From Symbiodinium natans (Eukaryota; Sar; Dinophyceae; Suessiales; Symbiodiniaceae): DNA of 64,000 bases. The notes beneath the pieces were generated by a model that had not been told where the DNA came from, did not search any database, and was given only the letters and a program-made list of their open reading frames with translations. The translations under genes and the position numbers were made by a program. Location of the stretch: assembly GCA_905221605.1 (NCBI GenBank), contig CAJNDS010002636.1, positions 180,001-244,000 on the forward strand. The letters run 5' to 3'. Shown piece by piece: positions 21,681 through 34,000 of the stretch; within the stretch, counting starts at the first letter, position 1, and each line of letters starts with the position of its first letter.

Positions 21681-22354
21681 TGGGTTAGAAGGGGTTTTGA
21701 GGGTTTAGGGTTTAGTGTTTAGGGTTTAGGGTTTAGGGTTTAGGGTTTAGGGTTTGGGGGGGGGGGGGTTAGGGTTTTGCTGGAAGTTTTTGAGAGTCCG
21801 TTAAGGGTTATTTGGGATTTGGGATTTGGGTGTCGGCAAAAGCTGAACCCAGAGAACTCAATTTGTTGTGGTCATGGAGTTTAGGGCTTCTAGAGTTTCG
21901 AGTTTTTGGGCTTCTGGCGTGGGCTTTAGTCCTTCTAGGGTTTAGAGTTTAGGGACTTCTGAAAAGGGCTTTGGGGCTTGAAGGGGTGTGTTGCATTTTC
22001 CGTTTGGGGGCTCCAACCTCCTGAAGGCCGAAACAACGAAAGGCAGCAAATCCAAAAGCAAGAGGAAACCCAAAGCAAAAGAGGCCTTTGGGCTTAGCCA
22101 TTGCGGTTTCGGCGCCGGAGGGGGGGGGAGAGGGGGGAAGGGGGAAAGAAGCCCACCCTGAACCCGAAGCTCTAAGCCCCAAAACTGCAAAACCTAAACC
22201 CTAAACCCGAAACTTGAAGCCCTGAAACCTTAACCCGAAACCCTAATGCCGGTATGTCCTGTGCCAAGATTTAGGGTCTAGGGTCTGAAGTTTAGGGGTC
22301 AAGGGATCAAAAGCTACATCCTTGAAAGAGAGGGAGAGAGAGAAAGAGAGAGAG

Positions 22355-22700
22355 AACCCTAAACCCTAAACCCTAAACCCTAGAGCCCTGAACCCTAAAC
22401 CCTAAACCCTAAACCCTAGAGCCCGGTTCCCTTCTTCGGAAGGGTTCCCCTTAAAAAAGTTCCTGGCCATGCCCATGTCTTGCTGGCCCGCGCACCCAGC
22501 TGCTAAGCTCCGAGGCCTTTGCCGACACCTGCCCACACTTTGAGATGGCTAAGGGGTTTAGGGTTTAGGGTTTTTCGGGTTTAGGTTTAGGGTTTAGGGT
22601 TTAGGGTTTAGGGTTTAGGGTTTAGGGTTTAGGGTTTAGGGTTTAGGGTTTAGGGTTTAGGGTTAGGGATTAAGGGTTCAGGTTTAGGGTTTGGGCTGTG
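22355..22700. repeat. Opposed telomeric arrays
   Basis: C-rich block at 22355-22420 and G-rich block at 22550-22700, with a GC-rich segment between them. On the minus strand that segment (22555-22460) reads ISKCGQVSAKASELSSWVRG, a possible exon. Confidence 0.8.
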
Positions 22701-22752
22701 GGATTTTTTAGGGCATAGGGGTTTGGGGTGTCGGATTACATCGGCTGGCTTC

Positions 22753-22862
22753 CACTTAGCAGGGTAGCTATAAATTTAAGTTTTCGTTCCCGGATCAAGA
22801 AACCCAATTTAAAAAAAAAAAATGGCTCAGGATCTAAAAGTTGCAGTAAAGCACCACAAAGT
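22753..22862. mobile_element. Dispersed repeat, CACTTAGCAGGGTAGCTATAAAT type
   Basis: Second copy of the 12304-12378 element, with a longer A-rich middle. Region 22862-23160 is AT-richer unique sequence without a gene. Confidence 0.6.
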
Positions 22863-23257
22863 AAACATTAGCTACGAAACCCTGCCTACAAATGGCTCTG
22901 CATCGTCACATGCTGAATGTACATTACTCGGTGCGAGTTACTATTCCTGTTACTAGTTCCTAAGTCTTATGTACGAACTACTACCTTCTACCTATTTCTA
23001 CTTGCGAACTCCTCGCTTCTAACTTCTAGCCACTGATTACATGCTATTGCTCAGTTCAGTACTCGCTAGCATTCACTTTGTGTGCCCTTACCATCTACTA
23101 CCTTGCTGGCTTGTCCGTATGGGGGGGGGGGTCCCGTATAGTATAACCCAAAGCAGGAAAACATCTACATGCCCCACAAGGCCAAACCCTAAACCCTCAA
23201 CCCTAGACCCTGAAACCCTGCACCCTGAACCCTAAACCCTAAAACCTAAACTCTATG

Positions 23258-23332
23258 TTTGGGGCACTTCGGACGCTCTGATTCCACCTGGGGGCCCTCG
23301 TGCACGTTCTTGGGCACGGCGCCTTCGCCATC
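23258..23332 (-). CDS. Candidate exon, product unknown
   Basis: After CCCCTGAG|G the minus frame reads GDGEGAVPKNVHEGPQVESE and RPKCP. AG|G acceptor; donor not fixed. Confidence 0.4.
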
Positions 23333-23415
23333 ACCTCAGGGGAGCTCCCTAGGGTTTAGGGTTTAGGGTTTTGGGTTTTGGTTTTGGGTTTTAGGGTTTA
23401 ATTTAGGGTTCAGGG

Positions 23416-23613
23416 ATGGTTCTTCGGGAACTTACATTCCACTACCATGATAAGGGGGAGTATGCTAAACGTGAAATAGGCATGGACTATGGCAGAAGAG
23501 TCCCTGAAACGCGGGATCCTTACCAAAAAAGGGACCCTTTCTTTTCTGGTTACTTTGGGGACCGGTCTTTTGATCAGCACCTGAGAAGCACTTTATTTGG
23601 CCTGCGAAGGTAG
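23416..23613 (+). CDS. Possible small ORF, doubtful
   Basis: A 65-codon frame from ATG to TAG reads YAKREIGMDYGRRVPETRDP within it. Its 5' part overlaps a repeat-like sequence, and nothing is recognised; it may be chance. Confidence 0.2.
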   Translation: MVLRELTFHYHDKGEYAKREIGMDYGRRVPETRDPYQKRDPFFSGYFGDRSFDQHLRSTLFGLRR

Positions 23614-23655
23614 TTCCATCTAAGGTCCTCAGGAAGCAGGGGCTTCAGGCAGGTG

Positions 23656-23795
23656 GCCCCAGAGCTTGGAGCCTGGGGGGCCTCACTGAGCAAGAAATCA
23701 AGCGACTTCGACAGGCCTGGTGCAGCGTCTTCCGCGGCCATCGCACATCGTGCACTGCTCTGCGCTCTTGCGGCTCTAGCACGGCTTAGGGTGGC
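23656..23795 (+). CDS. Candidate exon, product unknown
   Basis: After TTCAGGCAG|G a plus frame reads VAPELGAWGASLSKKSSDFD and continues Ala/Leu-rich (HRALLCALAALARL). A second plus frame is also open, so the frame is not certain. Confidence 0.35.
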
Positions 23796-23828
23796 GGGTT
23801 TGGGGGTTAGGATGGGTTAGGAAAGAAA

Positions 23829-23900
23829 TTATATATGGTATATTAGATATATATATATATACATATATTTTTTATTTATATATTTACTTATTTATACATT
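23829..23900. repeat. AT-rich (TA)n tract
   Basis: TATATATA and TATTTATATATTTA repeats. Non-coding. Confidence 0.75.
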
Positions 23901-24275
23901 CTTATTTGAGCCTCTAGAAATTTCGGGTCTTAAGCACCACTCTCAAGGGGGGCATGTCTGGGTCCCTACGCCCCCCCGGTATATTCAGTCATCTTGTTGG
24001 CCAAGCCATGGGAGAGACAGCATGTCGCCCTCGCTTTGTGCCGAAACTCTGAAGCCTTCTAAGCCTTCTCTTAAAGGCCACAGACCATAAGCAACTTACC
24101 TCCATTTTCTATACCACTACGAACCACTAAAGACCATGACAGCCGCCCACAATAACCAACCACGATAGGCTGACAACCCCACGTAATGCATCGAGAGAGC
24201 CGCGATAACATCCTTGGGTAGGGCTTCGGTTCTCAGCTGTGCAACGCCTCACAGAGATGCAGGGTTCTACCTTAA

Positions 24276-24373
24276 GGGGCCTGAAGAATTAGAATTGGGG
24301 GGGGAGGGGGTGATTAAAGTATAATGACAAAAAGGGACCAGAAGGGAATAGTATGAGTAATTCTTCCGGCTCC
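24276..24373. mobile_element. MITE-like element, GGGGCCTGAAGAATTA family
   Basis: Left end GGGGCCTGAAGAATTA and right end TAATTCTTCCGGCTCC are inverse. A second copy at 24738-24832 shares the interior CAGAAGGGAATA/CATCAGGGAATAC. This copy abuts a candidate minus-strand exon whose 3' end reads CTCTTGCAG. Confidence 0.65.
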
Positions 24374-24377
24374 TACA

Positions 24378-24612
24378 CTACTGCAAGAGGCCTTTCTTGG
24401 CAGCATCCCGATCTCCGCCAGACTTCGGGAGTTCAGCGCTAGCGCAGATTTCGTTGGCAAATTGAAACCTCCTGGAACACATGTTGGCCCCATCGTTGAT
24501 GATAAATGCCGCCTGGAACAATTTGAAGCTGCAACAGCCAGCACTGAAGATGAAACAGAATGCGGCACAGTGACCAGTTTCGACATAGCGCCCCTCGCGG
24601 GCGGCGGCATTC
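24378..24612 (-). CDS. Candidate exon, Cys/Phe-rich protein
   Basis: Minus frame of about 78 residues contains GHCAAFCFIFSAGCCSFKLF, QAAFIINDGANMCSRRFQFA and SAELPKSGG. The hydrophobic first half could be membrane-associated. Other frames are also open. It ends at the MITE at 24276-24373. Confidence 0.4.
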
Positions 24613-24737
24613 GTCAATCCATACCTACAACTACTATCATTCTGCAGGCTCCGACACAGCCATAGGCCTCTGGTGCAAGCTTCAATGAGTCATGACTGGA
24701 CCATCTAGCGCAATCTGCACCTGAACCCCCGACCCTC

Positions 24738-24832
24738 GGGGCCTGAATAAATAGAATAGGGTTTTGGGGGGATATTATGGTAGAACTATATAGGGACCAT
24801 CAGGGAATACGATTAGTAATTTTTCCGACCCC
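24738..24832. mobile_element. MITE-like element, second GGGGCCTGAAGAATTA copy
   Basis: Ends GGGGCCTGAATAAATAGAAT and TAATTTTTCCGACCCC. It lies 365 bp from the first copy in the same orientation. Confidence 0.6.
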
Positions 24833-24989
24833 TATATTGAACCCTAAACCCTTCGTTCCATTCTCGGCCTCTCGGTGAGCTCTCGAATTATATTCGAAAG
24901 GGTCCTCCACATGAACCAGCCTGATCGGTGGACCAGGCTCTTCGGCCACCCGCCAAACTTCAGAGTCACAAGCCACACGAAATCCGAGG

Positions 24990-25410
24990 CTCTTAGGGTT
25001 TAGGGTTTAGGGTTTGGGGTTTAGGGTTTGGGGTTTGGGGTTTAGGGTTTAGGGCTTAGGGTTCAGGGTTTATATAGGGTTTAGGGTTAAGAAATCCGAG
25101 GCTCTTAGGGGTTTCGGGGGGAGTTTGAGGCGAACGCGGCTTCGTACATCTTCGTTTCGAAGCAACGACGTCCCCAATATCCCGGAAAGGGTGACAAAGG
25201 GAGGATACAAGGGCCTAGTTCCGAACTCCCTAGAACTGGTAAGTTAAGGATGTCAAGTGTGGTTGTAGAGTTCAGGAACAACCTGAAGCGAGCGTCCGTG
25301 TAATCCCACGCCTTCTACTCCTTAAATCCTCAACCCTAAACCCTAAACCCTAAACCCTAAACCCTAAGCCCTAAACCCTAAACCCTAAACCCTAAACCCT
25401 AAACCCTAAA
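24990..25410. repeat. Opposed telomeric arrays
   Basis: Degenerate G-rich block at 24990-25090 and C-rich block at 25325-25410, with about 230 bp of unique sequence between them. Confidence 0.85.
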
Positions 25411-25439
25411 CCCCTGACCTGCCCTTCCACTGCAGCAGC

Positions 25440-25548
25440 TCGAGCTCTATGAATTTGGCTGAGGTCGATCGCTGGGCATCTCTGTCCCTCAGGAGACGGA
25501 TTCGACAAGCCAGCGGGCGTGCCACTCAGTATGGGGCATACCTGGCAA
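25440..25548 (+). CDS. Candidate exon between two telomeric arrays
   Basis: After CTTCCACTGCAG a plus frame reads MNLAEVDRWASLSLRRRIRQ and ASGRATQYGAYLA. The minus strand is partly open too. Product unknown. Confidence 0.35.
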
Positions 25549-25549
25549 C

Positions 25550-25660
25550 CCTAAACCCTAAACCCTAAACCCTAAACCCTAAACCCTAAACCCTAAACCC
25601 TAAACCCTAAACCCTAAACCCTAAACCCTAAACCCTAAACCCTAAACCCTAAACCCTACA
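25550..25660 (-). repeat. Perfect CCCTAAA array
   Basis: About 16 uninterrupted CCCTAAA units. A C20/A18 homopolymer pair follows at 25747-25780. Confidence 0.95.
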
Positions 25661-26149
25661 AGAGTCGGCAGCGACACCACTCAAAGCCCCACTTAGACAG
25701 CACCAACATCCAAGACCCTAAACCCTAAACACCGTCAACCCCAACGCCCCCCCCCCCCCCAAAAAAAAAAAAAAAAAAACTAAAACTAAACCCTAAAACC
25801 GAAACCTGCAAACCCATGATGCATTGGTTTGCGCATTTCATTTGAGCTTTTGGGCCGACTCCAAACACCCAAAGAAAGTCCGAATTTGCGGGTTTAGACG
25901 GTTGAGGGCTGAGGGCTCCTGACTGCACGGGAACTGCTGGATGTCAGTAGGCACCACGGCTTAGAAGTAAGTTGTTATGAAAGACTGTTCTGGCTGATGT
26001 CATTGCTCTTCCTGTTGCGTTCCAGTATAAACCTTCTGAAAGCAATGAGCTGTCCTGACACTGTAGAAGTACAGGGTACAGTACCACGACTTAGAAAGGG
26101 ATCCGAGGTGGACGATCTCGGTAGTCATAAAGGCTCCTGCAATTGCACC

Positions 26150-26397
26150 CTAAACCCTAAACCCTAAACCCTAAACCCTAAACCCCAAACCCCAAACCCC
26201 AAACCCCAAAAGTCTGGGTGTCCGGCCCTTTGCCCTTGCCTTTGTAGCCCTTCCTGCATAGCTTGGAACTTCGGGTGTTTAGGGTTTAGGGTTTAGGGTT
26301 TAGGGTTTAGGGTTTAGGGTTTAGGGTTTAGGGTTTAGGGTTTAGGGTTTAGGGTTTAGGGTTTAGGGTTTAGGGTTTAGGGTTTAGGGTTTAGGGG
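26150..26397. repeat. Opposed telomeric arrays around a K/G-rich segment
   Basis: C-rich block at 26150-26210 and a perfect G-rich block at 26278-26397 (about 17 units). The 68 bp between them encodes a Lys/Gly-rich minus frame (see 26208-26262). Confidence 0.9.
26208..26262 (-). CDS. Candidate Lys/Gly-rich exon
   Basis: After AGCTATGCAG|G the minus frame reads RKGYKGKGKGPDTQTFG. The GKGKG pattern resembles exons 10 and 11 of the upstream PABPN1-like gene, so it may be a further 3' exon of that gene, or of a separate K/G-rich RNA-binding protein. Confidence 0.35.
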
Positions 26398-27138
26398 TTC
26401 CCTTCCGCAAAATATGGAACCTGAAGGCCTCAACCCCCGAACCCTACAAAACCAAAGAAACGTGGTCGACTAGGCTGACTAGCCTCTGAAACCGAAACCC
26501 CTGCATCTCTGAACCCCTCAACCTTCCAACCCCTAAACCTGAACCCTCAAAACCGAAGCCTATATTGAAACCCCCCAAGGCCCATGCCTTCGATCCCGCA
26601 TCCCCAAACCTTCTTCACCCTCAAGCCTTGAAGAAAAGTGAGCCCACAAACCCTGCAAAAAAAAAATCAAGCTGCAGAGCACCATTGAGGAGCCTCTCCG
26701 ATTTCGACCCTAGATGTAGCTGGGTCTTGGAGTTTGGGGTTTAGGGCTTCAGGTTTAGATCCCTCCACTTCTCGTGCGGCCCCTTGGGCGCAGAAGCCTC
26801 TGGGCCGAGAGTTGGCAGGAAGTGCGAGGATTCGGGAATAGGGCCTGGGGTGGGATTCGGGAGTCGGGCTTAGGGCTAAGGATGCTGAGAGAATTTGGGC
26901 TTAGGGGTTGAGGGGTTGAGGAGGTAAGGGCTTAGGGATTCCGGGCTGCTTGGGGTCACGGCACGCCACACATGCCACACTCACAAAGCAAGCTTTCCTC
27001 CAGGGCGCGTAGCCATAGTACCTGCGGGAGGCTGGTTGGGACGAAACGGCCCACGGGCCTGTTGCTTCGGGTGTCTCCGTCCACAAAGCCAACTAAACCA
27101 TAGATGGCCCAAAAAGCTGTCTCAAAAGTCTATCACGA

Positions 27139-27298
27139 GCATCATCATCATCATCATCACCACCATCATCATCATAATAATCATCATCGCCATCATTATC
27201 ACCACCACCACCACCATATCATCTAAACCTAGACCCTACACCCTAAACCCTAAACCCTAAACGCTAAACCCTAAACCCTAAACCCTAAACCCTAAACC
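27139..27298. repeat. CAT trinucleotide repeat followed by telomeric array
   Basis: Interrupted (CAT)n and (CAC)n run at 27139-27215, then CCCTAAA units to 27298. The plus-strand Ile/Thr frame through it is an artefact. Region 26400-27100 shows no gene. Confidence 0.75.
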
Positions 27299-27320
27299 AA
27301 GCCCTTAGAAGCACATCCTT

Positions 27321-27372
27321 TGCCGCGCACGGGTCAGCCCAGGGATCGGCCCAGGGATCGTAGTAGCCTCAA
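27321..27372 (-). CDS. Candidate exon with DPWAD repeat
   Basis: After GCCCTTGAG|G the minus frame reads YYDPWADPWADPCAAK. Tyr/Asp/Pro/Trp repeats are usual in low-complexity tails of RNA-binding proteins. It could be a downstream exon of the PABPN1-like gene. Confidence 0.35.
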
Positions 27373-27424
27373 GGGCCCCAGGGAAAACAAAGGAGGTTGG
27401 GCTTCTATGGGGTCATGATGGGGT

Positions 27425-28055
27425 TTGAGGTTTAGGGTTTAGGGTTTAGGGATTAGGGTTTAGGGTTTCGGGTTTAGGGTTTCGGGTACAGGGTTTTAGG
27501 CTGTTTTAGGGTTTAGGGTTTAGGGTTTGCGAAAATACGGCGCCCCGTACCCCTAGTTTCGGAAACCCCCGGATGGGTGGTTCTCTGACTAAGGGTCCCT
27601 GTTTGGGGGTCCTTACAGGGTGCTGTACGATATCGGGGAGCCCAAAAAGTGACAGCCGTTTAGGGGCCTGGCTACTTGAGTAGCGAGTAGTTTGAACTGT
27701 TCTACTGGATTTCTGGATTCCAGGAGTATGAAAGGAAGGTGGGGTTGGGTGGGGATGATGGTGACACTGCTGAAGGCCGCTCTGTTACATTGGGGGGTTT
27801 AGGGTTATCGGTGGACTTCGGATTGAAAGCTTGGGTTCTAGGTCCTTTGCTCGCAGGCGTTGATTTTGCTGCTCACTACAAAGTCAGTCTGGAGCTCAGC
27901 GGGTTGTTGGGTGAGGCAGGCAGGGGCACCCCACAGATCTCTTAAAAGGGATTTCGCGGGGATAGGGCGGTAGGGATTAGGGAGTCTCAGTTGATTTGCT
28001 GGAACCCAGTAGGCAATGCTTTGTAGGCTACAAATTGAACATTCAACCCGCAAAC
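27425..28055. repeat. Telomere-like block, dispersed element and unassigned sequence
   Basis: G-rich degenerate array at 27425-27530, then a CCCCTAGTTTCGGAAACCCCC dispersed element at 27527-27625. Sequence 27630-28055 has open frames on both strands (60-70 codons) but nothing recognisable. Confidence 0.5.
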
Positions 28056-28094
28056 TCTTAAGCCGTACGCCTTAAACACCGGACTCTCAACCCC

Positions 28095-31000
28095 CTAAAC
28101 CGCTAAACCCCCAAACCCCCCGAAACCCCCCGGAACCCCCCTAAACCCCCGAAACCCCCGAAACCCCCCTAAACCCCCCAAGCACAAGCTCAGGTCTTGG
28201 CCTTTTCCCTTCCCTTTGCCTTTGGCCTTTCCTGCCCGAGGCGCAGACAGGGTCGGTGGACTTGGGGTTCTTGAGCTATTTGGGCATGTCCCAAAATACG
28301 GGAACCCCCCCAACAGAACCCCCCAAATACTATAATCCTTGTAGGATACCCCCAAAATAAGCCCCAACATAACCCCCAAATACTAGAATCCTTATAGGAT
28401 ACCCCCCCAAAAAGGGTACCCCTATTTTCGGAAAGCCCCCAAACTTCAGTTTGTGGGAGGCTTCGTGTGGGAGGCTTCGGCACTCCCTCCCGGCCTTTAC
28501 CCTTGCCCTTGTTGAAGCCGGGGATGTTGGTCCTCTTCTGAATCACCTCTCCGAACGCAGTTCCGCGGGTGCATGGCTTCGGCTTTAGGGTTTTTAGGGT
28601 TGAGGGTTGAGGGTTCAGGGTTTAGGGTTTGGGGTTTGGGGATTGGGGTTTAGGGTTTAGGGTTTAGGTTTTAGGGTTTAGGGTTTAGGGTTTAGGGTTT
28701 AGGGTTTAGGGTTCAGGGAGCCCAGGGTTTATGGATTAGGCTTTGGCTTTCTAGGGTTTAGGGGGCAATACCGAGAGAACATGGGCTGTTGGCGCAGAAT
28801 GGAACCAGCCCCACACGGTGAACATGGGGCCCAGAGGCATCAGGATTTGTTAGGGCTTAGGGCTCCGTGTGTTAAAGTGTTGGGCGTAGGGGCTTAGGGA
28901 AGATCCCTAATCCCTAAACCCTAAACCCCTAAACCCTAAACCCCAAAACCTTAAACCCTAAACCCCTCGGTTAATGGTTTAGGGCGGCCATCCCTCCTTC
29001 GGGGGTTTAGAGAGAGAGAACTTGAGTAGCGTTCCAAACGATGGACCCTTTGCTAGGTACCCGAAATACAAGGCGCCGCATCCGCATGCTGGGAAAAAGG
29101 GGGCCCTAAGCTAGGGAACCCTAAACCCCAAACCCTAAACCCTAAACCATAAACCCTAAACCCAGGGAGCGGATCTAGAAAATATGAAGAAAAAGGGCAA
29201 GGAGTTGATTTGAGCCGATCTGGTGCCCGACGATTTAAAGCGGGCGGAGGGATGTGGGGATGTAGGGCTTACTAGAGTTTGGGGATGTAGGGGTTTCGGG
29301 ACCTTTAGATTAGCTGAGGAGCATTCTAACAACCGTAAAGCCCTAAACTTTGCCCTGAACCCTCAATAAATATAGATAGATAGATATACCCTTTAAGGGG
29401 TTTTTTAGGAGATATATACATATATACCCTTTAAGGGATGATATAGGGTATATATATATATATATATACATATATATATACATAGAAAACCCATAGCACT
29501 CCCGGCACTCCCCGGGCCCCGCCTTGACACCCCCAAACCCGCAGGACATCTGTAGTCCTACTTAGCCTTTTCTTGGGGAGGTTCGCGGGGCCTTAGAAGC
29601 CTACGGCACCCTGCACTGTAAAGCCAAAACCCTAAACCCTAAAACCCTAAACCCTAAACCCTAAACCCTAAACCCATGAAACCCAAAAAAGAACCTGAAA
29701 AAGTAGACCCAGTGATCTTGGGAGGCCTTTAGCTGACGCCCACGGAAGAGGGAGCCATTCAGCAATAGCGAGTTCCTCAGCTTTGAGGTCTCAGGTTGTT
29801 TCGGCTTTGGCACTCGCGGTCATGGGGGCTTAGGGTTGAGGCTTTCGAGGTACATGAGGTGCAAGCAAGGGAGGCTGGAGAGTAGGAGATTTATCCTCTA
29901 AACGAGCTAGCCTAAGGTTCTTCTGACGCAGGGCTACCTACAGTCTCCTTACCTGGAACCCATTTGCTTGACCACGATGGTCGCAGGAGTCACTGAGGGG
30001 CCGTGCTGCACGCTCTGCTCATCGCCGAATTCTATGTAGGCGCGGCCCTGCAACAAAGGAAGGCCAAACTCCCGCGAACCCGAATTAGGGTCTAACTACC
30101 CCTAACTACCCTAACACCCTCCTCTACGAAGGAGTACCCAACCGAAAGCCTACTCCCCCTCCCCCTCCATCTGAAATCTCCCCAAACAGCCCCAGAAACC
30201 CGAACCCCCCCAACCGCCGTCCAAACCCTCCTGCTCGCACCTAAAAGCGTGACAAGCACATACACCCTAAACCCTAAACCCTAAAGTCGAACCTTCGGAT
30301 GGCCGGTGAACTTGTCGACCAAAATCGTGATTCGATTGATTTGCCTTGCGGGTTCAGGGTTGCAGTTGTCGGGTTTAGGGTTTTGTGGCATGACTCAGCG
30401 GCATGACTCATCATGACATATGCTGTTGTGTGCCTCGGTGCGTCCAGCATACTTTGAAAGCCGCCCCTAAACCCTATAAACCCTAACCCTAAACCCTCAA
30501 CCGTTCAACGTCGAGTTGCAGCTCCTCAAATACCAACTCTTGACCTGCAAAAGAGGAACTTCGCTCTGTCTTCGGAAAGCTCGAGGGCTGGTCGGCAAAC
30601 TCCCAACCCCCTAAGCCCTCTCAACCCTAAAGCCCTCTAAGCCCTAAACCCTAAGCCCTAAACCCCTGAAATCCTAGAACCCCAAGCCCTCGAGACTCGA
30701 AAACCCAGAAGCTCCGAAACCCTAGAACCCCAAGCCCTCAACTCTCGAAACCCCCAAAACCCGAGGGCTGGAAAGCAAAGCCCCGCACCCGCAGGTCTTG
30801 AAGTGCTCCTGCAATTCCTTGGGGGGGTTTATGGTTTAGGGAAGTCAGGGAATTTAGGAAGTTGTGGGAATTTAGGGGTTTTTGGTTTAGGGAAGTTAGG
30901 GGAGTTAGGAAGTTGTGGGAGTTTTTTGGGGAATTTCGGGAAGTTTATAGGCCAAGGGTTTAGGGTTCTAGGGCTTCGGGGATTTAGGGCTTTAGGATTT

Positions 31001-34000
31001 GGGGGCTTTCAGGTTTTGAGCTCAAGGGCTCTAGGGCTGAGGGCTCCAGGGCTTCGAGTCTTCGAGTCGAACAGGTCTTCGGGTTTACTTCGAGGGTTCA
31101 TGGGGCAGTTGTAAGTAGGGGCTATAATTTTGGTAACTCTACCTATAACCCTACCTTAGGGTACTTAAAAACTATTAAAAACCTTACTTATAACTCATAA
31201 CTACCCATGAACCTCCAAGTAGGGTTTTCAGGTTGTCGGCTGCGGTGCCAGAACATGACATGGGCACTGTCTTTTTAGGGGGTTCTTCAGGGAGGGGGGG
31301 TTCAAGATACTCCCTCCCCACTACTCCCCTCAAGGCTCCCCAAGCTTCCCAAAGTTTCCCCAGGTACCTACCCCTTGAACCCCCCCCTCCCTTAAGAACC
31401 CCATATAATGTCTTGATCCAAAAGAAAGGTCGCTCCGAAACCTGGGAGCGTCCGTATGTGCCCTAGGCTTTGTTCAGGACTCTGTCAAAACTCCCAAGCT
31501 GCCCCACAAACCCTAAACCCCAAACCCCAAACCCGAAACCCTATAGACCCTAAACCCTAAACCCTAAACCCCAAACCCTAAACCCTAAACCCTAAACCCT
31601 AAACCCCAAACCCTAAACCCTAAACCGCAGCCGAGGCTCTTCGGGAGTCGCACCCCAGTCCACAGAACCCACGTACCTGACGGCGAAGCTTGGGCCGTTA
31701 GGGACCCTAAGAACCCGACAAGCCCTGAGGGTTTAGGGTTTAGGGTTTAGGGTTTGGGGTTTAGGGTTTGGGGTTTGGGGTTTAGGGTTTAGGGTTTAGG
31801 GTTTAGGGTTTAGGGTTTAGGGTTTAGGGTTTAGGGTTTAGGGTTTAGGGTTTGGGGTCTAGGGTTTAGGGTTTAGGGTTTAGGGTTTCGGGTTTGAGGT
31901 TTGGGGTTTAGGGTTTAGGGCTTAGCCCTGAAACCCGAAAGCCCTAAATTCGAAGAACAACTAAACGCTAGCTTGTTCTAACTTGGGGTGCCCAGAAGGC
32001 GCCCTAATGTAGAGCTAGACCCTTCCGAACCCTACACTTTGAACCCAACTCTGTGAAACAACTTTGAACGCTAAAGCCTGAAAAAATTGAAGCCCAGCAC
32101 CCTAGATTCTAAACCCTGCATAATAAGCTTTCGGGTGCACGGCGAAAGGTAACTAGCGGATTATTTTGCTGCGCAAGAAAGGGTGCGGGGGGGGGGGGGG
32201 TAGGCAGGTAGTAAAGCTTACGTTCACGAGTAGATTGTTGGGGCACCATCAGTGGGCTAACTACCGTCGCAACAAATTGGCTACAACCTTTTGCGGGGCT
32301 ACCCGACACCCCGAACCCTCCTACCCCCACCTACGACCTGCCCATGAACCTTCAGACCCAAACCCCTAAACCCTAAACCCCTAAACCCCTAAACCCCTAA
32401 ACCCCTAAAGCCCTAAACCTAAACCCCCAAAAGCCTCAACCCAAACCCCTAACCCCTAAACCCCTAAACCCCTAAACCCCTAAACCCCTAAACCCCCAAA
32501 AGCCTCAACCCAAACCCCTAACCCTGAACCCTGAACCCTAAACCCCTAAACCCCAAACCCCAAACCCTAAACCCTAACAACCCCCAAATGCGGTTGCCCC
32601 ATAATAAACCTAAAGTGAGCACACGGATCGCTTGTCGACCTCTTCTCGGTCCACACCTCCGTGTTTTTGGGGGCGGGCTGGGGATCGCAGGGGGGTTGAG
32701 AAGTTTAGGTTTAGGGTTTAGGGTTTAGGGTTTTGGGTTTAGGGTTTAGGGTCTAGGGTTTAGGGTTTTAGGGTTTGGGGTTTAGGGTTTAGGGTTTAGG
32801 GTTTAGGGTTTAGGGTTTAGGGTTTAGGGTTTAGGGTTTAAGGTTTAGGGTTTAGGGTTTAGGGTTTAGGGTTTAGGGTTCAGGGTCCAAAAATTTAGTT
32901 CCAGGGTCCTTAAGGGAAGGGGGGGGGGGGTTCATGGGGGGAAGTGCCTGGGGAACCTTTTCGGGAGCCTCACGAAGTGGTGGGGAGCCTCGGGGAACCT
33001 TGGGCTCAAGCCGGCTCAGGAGGCACCCGCTCGTGCTTGGGAATGCAAGTGTACCCTGTTAGAAATTCGTGTACTTGGAGGTTCATGGCACTTACTAACC
33101 AATCACAACTGTACTTACAACCCGCCTAGAAGCCCCTTATGTGCCCTAATACAGTTTTTTAAATACAGACATAAGTACAGCTATAATTGGCTAAGAATAA
33201 GTACCATGAACCTCCAAGTAGCGCACCCAACTCCCGAACTCCCCATGAGACACGGCCCCAAGTTTCGGGCTCGGGGGTTCAAAGATGTCCATGGGCGCAG
33301 CACATTCAGAGGGTTCAGAAGGGTTAAAGGGGGTTCAGAGGGAGGTAAATGTTGGGTTTAGGGTTTAGGGTTTAGGGTTTAGGGTTTAGGGTTTAGGGTT
33401 TAGGGTTTAGGGTTTAGGGTTTAGGGTCAAACCCTAACCCTATTGAACTGGTATACATGTGCGGCCGCCCTCTGAGCCCTCCGGCCATCTCCCGTCTCGT
33501 CGACCGAGTCGGTGAGTTTCTTCAGCTTCTCTGCCTCGCACCAGGGCTTGCGGTGAAAGTGTCCTTAGGGTTTAGGGTTTAGGGTTTAGGGTTTAAGGTT
33601 TAGGATTTAGGGTTTAGGGTTTAGGGTTTAGGGTTTTGGGGTTGAAGCATGGCAGGGTTTCACCCGAAATAACATACCCCTGGAGCTTGTGAAGGCGTGT
33701 GGCTTCTGCCTCCGGAGAGAAAGAAACAGCAGGGCCCAGCAGGGGTGTCCCAAGGCGAGTCCCCTTTCAAGACACAGGCGCCTCTTCTTCCATTTCGGCT
33801 ACCTTCTTCTGCATCTCCTGACAATGGGGGGGGGGGGGGGGGGGGGGAGATCTGCCCAAACATCGAACGACATTTTGTGGCTCACGGGGTTCAGGGTGTA
33901 GTAGTCATACGGGGTTCAAAGCAGCTGGTGAGCTGGTGACCTGGTGAAAACCATGTTCGCGGATACTTATATGATGTAACATATGTGACCTACCCATGAC

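Noticed and set aside
29954-30006. GTAAGG as donor of the RNP1 exon of PABPN1
   Set aside because: It looks canonical and is in phase but would insert about 18 residues into the RRM. The GC donor at 30006 gives an exact family-length match (SVQNSLLLNGSLFRGR).
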